Shown: piece after piece, positions 55,801 through 64,000 of the stretch
Numbering within the stretch: the stretch's first letter is position 1
Layout of the letters: each line of letters opens with the position of its first letter
DNA from: Tethya wilhelma
Lineage: Eukaryota > Porifera > Demospongiae > Tethyida > Tethyidae
NCBI GenBank assembly: GCA_964030475.1
Contig: CAXIPT010000004.1
Span: 6,175,738 to 6,239,737, forward strand
Length of the DNA stretch: 64,000 nt
Direction of reading: 5' to 3'
Notes under the pieces: generated by a model
What the model was told of the DNA's origin: nothing
What the model saw: the letters and a program-made list of their open reading frames with translations, nothing else
Databases searched by the model: none
Translations under genes and position numbers: made by a program

Positions 55801-58800
55801 GTCACATATATTTTCATATCCCTACTGAGCTCAATAACATTGTGAGACAGGAATGAACTCGCTCGATCTGACAACCATTCTATCTTGTTTGCTTACGATT
55901 TGGCCATTCCTATGTTTGCATTACATTTTAATGTTTTTTGTACTTGTTAGTTATTATTTTTTTGAATAATTGTTTACAATATCAGTGGAATTTAGTCTAG
56001 GCCTTTCAGACCGCTGAAACTCTGAACTCCCAGGCTGAACATGATTTATGTCCATTATATTTGTGTCTTAATTGTATATAGCTAAATTAAGATAACTTCC
56101 CTACTGAAGAACTGAACACAGAGAACGACAGGATAGGACAGAACTTGGGGCACTCAGTAGATTCCAAATAACGCGTACTTGGATATGGAAAGGGTCGTTA
56201 GGCTATAGGTAGCTTATGAATAATGCATGATTTAGAAATTAATGGCCGCCATATATGGAGAAGGCGCTTTTTGCCTTGTATCATATACTCCGGCTAGGGA
56301 TTGGAAACGGGCGGTCACGTGCCCTATACTCCAATAGTTTACCACGCGGGCCGTGCGCGTTATAGTTTTTCACACTTTGAATCCATGTAAAGAAGAGCTC
56401 TGCAAAGACAAAAGTCAGAAAAGTAGCATGCTGTAGAGAAGAAAGGTAAGCGGCTTGTGTTCTAAGCATAAGAATAATTAAGCTACTTGTGTTTGATAAT
56501 CCAGAAAATTTTACCTTCTGTTGAGATATGGGTGTGTCAAGCATGATTCTCCATGGTTTGATACTTTTGAGGGTGATTCTAGCTACATGTTTAGCTTCAT
56601 GTTTATATGTTGAAGTGTTTAGCTTCAGTCTAGTATACCATGTGCCCCTATGTAGTTTATTTCCATTGGAGTGCTTTGGTTTTTAAGAAAGATCATCAAA
56701 GTGTGAAAATTGAGCCCTATGTTTGTGGGACAGCCTTGTCCTCTGTACTGGATAAAATCTAACTTTGATTAGAGTTCTTGATTCTGCAACTATTATTATA
56801 TGCCCTACCAGTTACTTTTTGCTTGTAAATCACTCAATTTTCATCTCATTCAAGGTACCGTTACGGGTGTTAAAGGTTCAAGTTCCAGCATAATCCAGAA
56901 TACAGAGCAGCTGGCAACATGTATCTCCATCACATTTGGTCCAAATACTTCATCAGTTGCTACAGAAGTTGTAGTGTGTCTTTTTAACTGTTTTGTGTGG
57001 CTACACCAGACGAATCAGGCTGCCTGGGTCCAGCCATATATGAGTCACTATATCATTGGTAATCACACGGTCACAGTTGGGATTCGGACTCAGTTGGAAT
57101 CACACCACTTTTGTCAGTATTTGAGAGCAAGACCACTTTCTTATTCTTATACTGATATTCGTACAGGCTATTGCCAAAGATTTTTTCTTTGTAGTAGACT
57201 ACCCTTACGTGTTCAATGTTAAACATTTTAGTGTTGTTTTATTGCATCGATGATCATTAAATTTTATAATAATATCTTCGTCTAGGGGTGCAGGAGGGTC
57301 TCTGATACTGTTATAAAGTAGAAATGTTACAGTAGTTATTGCAATATAATCTCTGAATGAAACCCACTCTAAGAAACCTCCACTCTTAGTTGCACATTTC
57401 CATCTAACAAGCATGGCCCGCGTGAAGTAGTGTTAATTGGCGCTGTTTCCAATCCCTAGCCGGAGTATATTATCTATGCTTGTATCTAGCGACTCAATGA
57501 GAGACACAAAAAAACGATGGCAAAAGCGACTGTCCCCAAAGAAACCAAGTTTATTTGTTCAAGAATCAGCTTCTAAAAGTGAATAGTCTCTGAGAAAAGT
57601 TGAGTCAAAATAGAAAAAGAAGAAGAGTAAGAAGAAGATGGAGAAAATTGGAGGTTTAAGATATTTTAGTTTGGTACTTTAGCGATGGTTTTAGGCCATG
57701 TTTTAGCGCTCATTAGAAAGAGAAAGAGCTAAATAGTAGCTTAAGAAGCCTTTTAGTGCTAAGCGCTCAGTTTTTGCAGAGTTAATTATTCGCATGAATA
57801 TTTGTATTGCGCTAATGGACCATCCGTGCCATTCCTATGTACCCATGTACCCAGTACTACCGTACTGGGAATATATAAAAAATTATAGGCTTAACTAAAG
57901 CTTAACGCTTACACAGAGGTCCAAGAACAAGCTATAATTACAGTGGTTAGTTAATTGGAAAGTCTTAGAAATGGCTTATTTCTGAAGTTAGTCAACCAAA
58001 GCACAGTACTCGTTCCCATGCTCTCTCCCAGAATTTTACACACTGAAAAATAGGGAAAGAGAGAGAGCCTGGTACGCAAAATCACATGAATGATGTAGCG
58101 CACAGAAAAATTAGTATGTTGTAGTAGAGAAAACATACAAATTCTCTCTACGATCTCTCTACAGGCAATGTCATTCACGTAATTTCCCATACCAGGTTCT
58201 CTCCCTTTTTACTTTGCGCACGCGCGTGCATAAATATTCAATGGGAGAGAGACTGGGAACAAGGCTACATGTAGTGACTGTGAATGCATGAGATGGTTTA
58301 GAAAATTTATGAACTCAGCCTTTGATCTTTACGCCTTAATGAGGTCACTAATAATTTTGGCTAAGAACTCTGATAAATTATATTCATGAGGTTACTATCA
58401 GTTACAAAGCAATGCCCCCATGCAGGTCACTAACTCACGTGTTAGTAACTTCATGAATACATTTATGATTTTTCTCATATTTAATGTTTTTACCAAACTA
58501 TCCTCATGTATCCTATATACTGCTATGAACTGTCATGATGCTATAGTATACGTGCTATGACGCAGAGAAGCCCATACAAAAGGTTGAGTTGTATGTGTAG
58601 CTATGACGTTGAGATTACAAAAAGGCTAGCAAGGCTAATCTCCATGTCGAATGATCCTGCACCGAAAAAAACAACAACAAAAAAACCTCAACTTTGCTGT
58701 CTCAGTAGTAGACTTTATACCTTACAATGCTAGTAGACGCTTACCTTGTGGCCCTAGCTATTCAACAGCAGCATCAGCTGAATAGACAGTGTTTTCACTC

Positions 58801-59928
58801 AAGTTTTCAGGCAACATAGAAACGTTTTCTGACACAGAGCTAGCTAGCTACATGCTCACTAATTTTTTTTTTGATTGACATCACATTACTATAGAACGAC
58901 GACCTGTTTCTAAGGAAGTGATAAATTTTCTAAGCCAGTTAGTGACCTATAGATACTTAAGTGGTGTTGGATCGAGAATGCATGCATGCCAATCTTACTA
59001 TAGAATTGCACACGAATGTCAGACTTCGACAGATTTGGTTCTTCAACAAACTTTGGAATGCCACTATAACTTCGATTCCAAATATTTGCCAAATGTAGTA
59101 TAGTGCCTTGGCTTATTTGTTGTTCATCAATTTTCCAAGCTTCTGGAATATCTTGAAGGAAACAGACCATCAACTCTGATTTTCCTCTCGGCCAAAACTT
59201 GTCTTTTGTCGCACTGGTTATCTTATTAACACCAGTAGAGCACAACGGCGCTTGAATTAGCTACATGTCAACAAATAAAAAAAGTACATAATATTTCTTT
59301 GGAAAAATTGACAATCTGTGCATGCATGCATACATGCCCTGAGATAATGCAAAAGGGACTCTGTGATACCTTTGACTCGGGTTTGTTAGCCAGTACTTCT
59401 GGTACTCCCAAATCCATTACATGTTCGTCATCTTGGTTGGGGCTATATGTAGCTGTGGCATGCACAGCCTGATCTGGTTTATCTGCAGGTATTTTTGTCA
59501 TCTATATTATTATAGGGAGAAAGGTAACAGCACCATATTCTTGAATGCATATCAGTTGGAATTAAGTTATATACCCCATCAAACTTACTTGTGCTTTATA
59601 AGGCTTAAAGATCTGATTCATGAGTGTACTTCGTGGCCACTTTTGAATGTTTAAGTTATTGCTCAGTTCCACTTCAGAAAATTCTAAAAATGCACTACCA
59701 TAGATCTGCTCATCTAGTGTATATGAATTGTCAATTAAGCAAAAGGATAGAACCCCTCACCATTTTCCTGATTGTCACTGTAATTAATGCCTTACCAATT
59801 AGAAATTCACGCTGGTCATTGCTCAGTCCATTATGCTTGTTTTCTTTCAACCATTTATCCAGCCAATCCACCAGCTCAGTAGGATTTAGAGATCTTATGA
59901 ACTCTATGTCAACTGGTTTATTAATCAT
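52881..59928 (-). CDS. SAM - zinc metallopeptidase - Death-domain protein, eight exons
   Basis: Exons, high to low: 59796-59928 and 59589-59713 (SAM domain: LVDWLDKWLKENKHNGLS, IYGSAFLEFSEVEL), 59370-59501 (acidic linker), 58999-59260, 55179-55518 and 54042-54232 (metallopeptidase), 53107-53311 and 52881-53023 (Death domain: QWDGRIADWLGLTEHD, RALIKWKENCPSPTYRVLM). Every junction keeps phase. The protease part has a substrate-strand start (ILHLANIWN, KSDIRVQFY), the zinc site HEFGHSLGLEHEH (HExxHxxGxxH) and a Met-turn SVMHF, typical of metzincins near the astacin/matrixin group. No signal peptide precedes it, so a cytosolic protease controlled by SAM and Death oligomerisation is inferred. The 3.5 kb intron at 55519-58998 holds two mobile elements. 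The last exon ends in a donor (CCAG/GTAGGC, phase 1), so the gene continues downstream. Confidence 0.75.
54657..54862. mobile_element. Long palindromic MITE
   Basis: Arms of about 87 bases, from ACTTCCAAAAATAGATCAAA to its inverse ending TTTAGAAGT, each with two CAAGATCTTGC words. It lies in an intron of the metallopeptidase gene. Confidence 0.9.
54900..55118. mobile_element. Palindromic MITE, termini TACCGTATAGCGGGAAAT, copy 2
   Basis: Begins TACCGTATAGCGGGAAATTT and ends ATATTTCCCGCTATACGGTA. Same family as 8112-8320. A looser relative may span about 54285-54489 (TACCATAAATGCGGAAAATT to TCTGGATCTACGGTA). Confidence 0.85.
55689..55947. mobile_element. Long palindromic MITE, core ATAGGAATGGCCAAATCG
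   Basis: Left arm ACAAGTACAAAAAACATTAA to GCGAGTTCAT returns inverted as ATGAACTCGCTCGATCTGAC to TTTTTTGTACTTGT. The core word ATAGGAATGGCC recalls the R1 terminus GTAGGAATGGGC. Confidence 0.85.
56284..57469. mobile_element. DNA transposon-like element, about 1.2 kb, with terminal inverted repeats
   Basis: Ends TATACTCCGGCTAGGGATTG (56284) and CAATCCCTAGCCGGAGTATA (57469) are inverse over at least 25 bases; a second, looser match (CCACGCGGGCC) lies inside. Internal frames (+ 56800-57222, - 57205-57414) have no domain I recognise, so it looks non-autonomous. Confidence 0.7.
57960..58270. mobile_element. Two adjacent CAGGCTCTCTCC-type MITE arms
   Basis: CGTTCCCATGCTCTCTCCC and GGAAAGAGAGAGCCTGG (about 58009-58073), then ACCAGGTTCTCTCCCTTTTT and GGGAGAGAGACTGGGAACAA (about 58190-58262). 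Together they resemble the ends of one element with an insert. Confidence 0.55.
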
Positions 59929-60000
59929 CTGCCTCTACATAATGAATAGTAAAGGCCCGTGCTTAAACTTTCACGCTCATAAATTGCCAAGTAATAATAC

Positions 60001-60435
60001 ATTAACACATGACAAATCCAAAAATTGGGTTATTATATGAGCAACCCCCACGTATACAGCTTAATTTCCGACGTTACTTAATTTTCAAAGATAGTGCTAT
60101 TGTGAATTTTCATTGAATAAGTTTTGCTCTTCTCTTGGCTGCATGTGTATAACATAGTCATGTCTACAGCTAACTAGCTAGCTAGCAAATGATTGAGAGC
60201 CAGCACTGTGTATAGCTAGATTTTTTTTTTTTACCAGCCAAAGGTGTTAGGTGACTATACAGTTAGCTGGAAAATAGTTATAATGAAGTATACAAGGAGC
60301 TAGTGTGGCTCACTTCGCTAGCCACGCTCCTTGCTTGTGCATGAAGTATACTGATGTTTACTGTAGATGCATGTATATTATAAGCAGAGGCTTCTGCATA
60401 GTAATGGTTGGGCAGTGAAAGATAAACATGCATGC
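60001..60435. other. Spacer upstream of the SAM-metallopeptidase gene
   Basis: Probable promoter side of the gene starting at 59928. It contains a short hairpin AAGGAGCTAGTGTGGC and GCCACGCTCCTTG (about 60295-60335). No exon seen. Confidence 0.45.
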
Positions 60436-60439
60436 ATGC

Positions 60440-60790
60440 GCATTGCTCCTCTTTGCAATTTGGCCAGCTCAGCAATTTACCTCACTACGTGACGTCACAG
60501 ACTACCCTTTCCCGACTTCCGCCATTTTTGCAATCAGCTGGCACTCGTTATCTGGTTAGCTGTGTTTCATGTACAGCTACAGGGAAGCAGACTCCTAGAA
60601 GCGAAAGCTCTCACCTTGTTATGCTTCTTTTGTGAAAGATGGGCTTCTCTATCACGCTTCTTTGGCTGATATGGATGCCACTGGTAAGTCTTGTCAGCGA
60701 TCTCAAAAACAACCAGCCATACTTGTAACGCCTGTGATTCTATCCTGGGCTAGCACTATCTAAGCTAGCTCTCTAGGTACACTTTCATAG
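60440..60790. mobile_element. Interspersed element R2, inverse partial copy
   Basis: CATTGCTCCTCTTTGCAATT, CACTACGTGACGTCACAGAC, CCGACTTCCGCCATTTTTGC and, at 60735, GATTCTATCCTGGGCTAGCA with AGCTAGCTCTCTAGGTACAC are the inverse of blocks at 48990-49660. Confidence 0.65.
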
Positions 60791-61452
60791 CTCCACAGTC
60801 CAGAAAAAGTAGCATTTAGCTCAAGTCGCATCACTTCCGGTGAACTCCCGTGATACACAGACGGACACACAAAACTTTGCTTATAATATGTTATTATAGC
60901 ACAGTTGTCAGATATGCATATGTCAAGTTCAAAGTCACAAGAAAAATTATGTATTAAAATTTAAGTGAGTGCGAAGTGAGGTGAGTGAGTTTTCCGCCCG
61001 CCCACAGGATGACCACAGCAATTTTAACTAACTTGTGTAGTATGTGTGGCACTCTGAAACCAGACAGACTTGCTAGCTTAATTAACCCTTTACACCCGGA
61101 AATTGCAGGATGTGGCCACGTGATGAATGACTAAATAAAAATTTATTTTTTGTACTAGTTGATTGATGCTAATTATGCAGCTCTGGCTGCATACTTACTT
61201 CAAAGAAGACAAACTAATGTGTTAAAGTACTTATGTATGACGGCTAATCCTGGCTGATCCTGCTCAAAAATTGGAGGGTTTAAAGTTCAATAGATTTCCG
61301 AGCGTCTTTGGCTTTTGTTCTCCTTGGCTTTGAGCAGCATCCAATCCAAGCTCATAAATATATAGACTAACTATCCCTCTACTACCACAAGTAGCGCTAA
61401 GCTTCTAATCCCTGAGCCCCACTTACTTACTGAAACTTAGAGGGTGATACCT

Positions 61453-61650
61453 TACCTAAATGCACAGCAAGTTTAAAGTTCAATGGTAATTGGCTTAACT
61501 GCAGAGCTCCCGCTAACATTGGGATGACGTCTTTAGATGTCAATCGCATTTCAAATGCAATAATTAAATGACGTCTATAGCCATCAGTCGTAATTAAAGG
61601 GTTATAAGTTGAAAAGAAATGTGGGCCTACACTGGTTCCTGGCTTCATAC
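61453..61650 (-). CDS. Possible exon of the second SAM gene, unrecognised
   Basis: The frame runs PHFFSTYNPLITTDGYRRHL and DVIPMLAGALQLSQLPLNFK, and ends at donor CATTTAG/GTAAGG (phase 1). Several acceptor AGs are available (GAAG, CCAG, ACCAG), so the start is unsure. It has coding character (no stops, mixed hydrophobic pattern) but no domain I can name. It may belong to the SAM module at 63210-63564. Confidence 0.35.
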
Positions 61651-61769
61651 TTACTACATTTCTATTTACACATGGCATGCAAAATCCAAGAATATTGAAA
61701 GAGCCACACTATATATACAGATTCGGAAAAAGCTCTTCAAATTTGTTATCTTATTTGCCACTCATAGTC

Positions 61770-62365
61770 AGCTCAATCAACCTAAAGTCCATCTGGTTTG
61801 AGAATGCCGGTAGAAAAAATTGAATAACTTTCTAAATATCCAACCAATTTCAAAATTTCAAGCACCATTGGAAAGCGTTTATTTTCCCCATTCTTTTGAT
61901 TGCTTTTCCAGCTTCCTACGCTTTACCAGTTAAAAGTTATAGCTATTTTGTCCCATAGGAAAAGTAGGGCATGAATCTCATTATTTCCCTAAGGCTTCTC
62001 TCAAACCAGATGGACTTTAGTACTTGAAGTCAGTCTGGTTTGAAATGATGGAAATCTTGTGGCCATGCAGTGGTATGTAAATGAAAAAGCATGGGAAAAC
62101 CACGTGTTACTACTCCCACTATACCACATAGTTAATTGATAGTGAGATTCAGAGCTTGCTGCATGAAACTGTAGTATACATATAATTATGTGGTCAATGC
62201 TTTTCTTATGGGACATACAGATAACTTTGACTGGTAAGGCGTACAGGAAGCTGGAAAAGCAACCAAATGAACGGGGAGTATAATGGTGCTTGTAATTTCT
62301 ACGGAAAATATAAAATTAGAAAAATTACTCTATAGAGGCATTGACAAACTAGATGGACTTTAGTA
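61770..62365. repeat. Inverted/direct repeats of AAAGTCCATCTGGTTTG
   Basis: CTAAAGTCCATCTGGTTTGAG (61780) has its inverse CTCAAACCAGATGGACTTTAG (62000) and a partial inverse AAACTAGATGGACTTTAGTA (62346). CGCTTTCC/CTGGAAAAGC words also mirror each other. Probably a small decayed palindromic element. Confidence 0.6.
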
Positions 62366-62531
62366 GATAATCAGTCCAATGCATGGTCTTGTGAAATGCG
62401 TGCAAAACACTCAGCTGAAACGTCTGCTTTGGACAAAGGTCTCCCAATAAAAAAGTGAATGTCACTACCAAGTAGTAGCATCTACATGTGACAGATCACA
62501 ATGACATTGCCAAATATGACATTACATGGTA

Positions 62532-63166
62532 CGGTGACATAGCCTCATTCGCAGGCTCCTCCTTCGCGAATATTTTCTTCGAAAATAAGGAAGGAGAGAG
62601 CCTGGTACCAGTAGTCATGTGAGTGACGTACAGGGTAGACGTCTGGTAGACGTGGGTCCACTCAGCTTTACGCGCTATATCTAAAATGCGTCACGCATGT
62701 GTTCTAGTCGGTTGATGTGAGCAAAAATTTTTGAGCTCTGTGAGAGCTAGATATAGAAGACGATGGGAATAGACAAGAAAAAAGCAGCCGGTAGTCTCCA
62801 TAGATAGTCAAAGAAGCAACAGATAAATCACAGTCTCTCTGAATCAGCGTTTTCGGTTCTGTGTCTAGTCTCGATCTTTCAGTCTGACCAAACCAAGGTA
62901 CAAAACAAAAGCGACCATCACAAACGCTGTTTGGGAAGTACATCTTAACTCTTGGCACACAAGAAATGACTAAACAAGCAAATGATAGTTTTTTTCAAGC
63001 ATTCTTTTGTTCTATTCTGTTCGCGGTCGCTCCCAGGAAACTTTCACTAGCTAACTAACTTGAATTACGTAAAATAGTACATCACTCACGTGACTACTGG
63101 TACCAGGCTCTCTCCTTCCTTATTTTCGAGAAAATATTTGTGAACTCAGGCTCACCCCAGTCAAAG
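62532..63166. mobile_element. MITE or small transposon with long inverted ends, CAGGCTCTCTCC family
   Basis: GAAAATAAGGAAGGAGAGAG to GTAGTCATGTGAGTGACGTA (about 62580-62640) is inverse to TACATCACTCACGTGACTAC to TCCTTCCTTATTTTCGAGAA (about 63080-63135). The outer parts also pair loosely. The inside has no recognised gene. Confidence 0.75.
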
Positions 63167-63209
63167 TTATGCATTTTCCTAGTAATCATAGTATACAACT
63201 GTTACATAC

Positions 63210-63564
63210 CTTAGAAGGCTCAACGATCAGAGTCATGAGTGTTTTAAGTGGCCCCTCTTCAGTGAAAATTAAGTCCTTCTTCAGTTTCTCTTCAGAAAAT
63301 TCCAAAAATGAGTTGCCATCAATCTTGTTATCTAAAAAATTTACAACGATATTTCATGTGAATTCTATTGCTAATTTATTCAGATTTTAGCAAGGAAATC
63401 CTCCCCATCACACCGTACAGATAATTTGCCTTACCCAATAAATAGTCACGTTGCTCTTGGTTTAGTCCTTCATGCTCCTTTTCTTTCAGCCATTCATCCA
63501 GCCAACCAACTAGCTGAGAAGGCTCAAGAGATCTTACCAACTCGAAATCAACGTTGGTAGACAT
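63210..63564 (-). CDS. SAM-domain module, tandem duplicate of the first two exons of the metallopeptidase gene
   Basis: Exon 63435-63564 (ATG 63564; MSTNVDFELVRSLEPSQLVG) ends in phase 1 and joins 63210-63331 (DNKIDGNSFLEFSEEKLKKD), ending in phase 0 at AAG/GTATGT. Exon lengths (130 and 122) and both phases mirror those at 59796-59928 (133) and 59589-59713 (125), and the protein is clearly homologous. Downstream protease exons of its own are not found before 59928. It may be an alternative start for the metallopeptidase gene, a separate small gene using the possible exon at 61453, or a remnant. Confidence 0.65.
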
Positions 63565-63782
63565 CTCAGGCTGCATGGACGCGCAGAAGCGAGCCTCAGT
63601 TAATTGACAACCAACCACCCTAAATAAGGTTATGGCATAACTGTGACCACCGTGCACATGTGCAGATGCATGATTGTGCCCTCAACACGCTTGCACATGA
63701 AGCCCTATACATTATTGCAATGCAATCAGCCTGAGGCTATACTAATTACCAAGAAAAGGATGCTAGCATCTCACATTATTGC

Positions 63783-63856
63783 TAGCCTCGTTCCCAGGCT
63801 CTCACCTTTGAGTGTAAGGTCAAAGGTGAGAGCCTGGAGCCTGGGAACGAGGCTAC
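63783..63856. mobile_element. Short perfect palindrome, CCCAGGCTCTC family
   Basis: TAGCCTCGTTCCCAGGCTCT to its inverse ending GGGAACGAGGCTA, with inner CACCTTTGA and TCAAAGGTG. It is the cleanest member of the family seen here. Confidence 0.85.
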
Positions 63857-64000
63857 ATTATTGCAACTCTTATTAATCAGTGATTCATTGATTAGATCTA
63901 TTGTGCAACTTTAATTGGATATCAATGTGCTGCAGGCTTGTTACAATTCAGCTTGTTCTCCTTGTAAAGCCCAGGCTCCACATTTTACAGTATAGCTATC

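Noticed and set aside
56800..57222. 140-codon frame as a real gene
   Set aside because: It lies wholly inside the inverted-repeat element, with no recognised domain or transcript features.
62704..62958. 84-codon minus frame
   Set aside because: It lies inside the CAGGCTCTCTCC-family element and shows no domain; treated as chance.

Overview
This window looks like nuclear DNA of an early-branching animal. A demosponge close to Amphimedon queenslandica is my best guess (inference). The reasons are A+T-rich sequence, short intron-rich genes, an ankyrin gene with about one repeat per exon, Death domains split over two exons, an animal NOSIP gene, CA/GT microsatellites, and many small palindromic elements, including one that starts TACCGTATAGCGGGAAAT, which I associate from memory with Amphimedon. 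No rRNA, tRNA or CRISPR array was recognised.

Layout. 1-2103: 3' part of NOSIP (+). 2748-4952: intact SNTX/verrucotoxin-family gene (-). 5160-5660: degenerate tandem repeats. 6100-7560: mobile element, then a broken duplicate of the NOSIP 3' region carrying a hairpin. 7893-9243: four-exon gene (+) for a small secreted Cys-rich protein that is probably GPI-anchored. 9818-13346: last two exons (-) of a PPC-like domain, separated by an intron of about 3.2 kb that contains a second, frameshifted SNTX-family gene (+). 13358-32549: four tandem paralogues (-) of a large receptor-like protein (signal peptide, chlamydial-Pmp-type beta-helix repeats, Cys-rich neck, 8-9 membrane segments, tail with a conserved VTYSVVD motif). 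Copy A is broken, B and C are intact, and D is frameshifted in its tail.

33280-64000: genes of intracellular signalling type, all on the minus strand. They are a Death-domain/ankyrin gene (33280-38776), a P-loop GTPase of Roc-COR type spliced in phase to a subtilisin-like protease (40424-45108), and a SAM - zinc metallopeptidase - Death-domain gene (52881-59928). A further P-loop exon lies at 51221, and a duplicate SAM module at 63210-63564. They are interleaved with a DNA-polymerase-eta-like remnant and many non-autonomous transposons.

How they may work together (inference): extracellular sensing by the beta-helix receptors, membrane-active SNTX-family proteins, and cytosolic Death/ankyrin/GTPase/protease proteins resemble an innate-immune or cell-death neighbourhood. 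The strongest novelty is the pair of protease fusions, GTPase-subtilase and SAM-metallopeptidase-Death, both supported by splice phase. Several genes carry single frameshifts, some in short repeats or homopolymers, so pseudogenes and sequence errors cannot be separated from this window alone. All spliced structures were read by eye.
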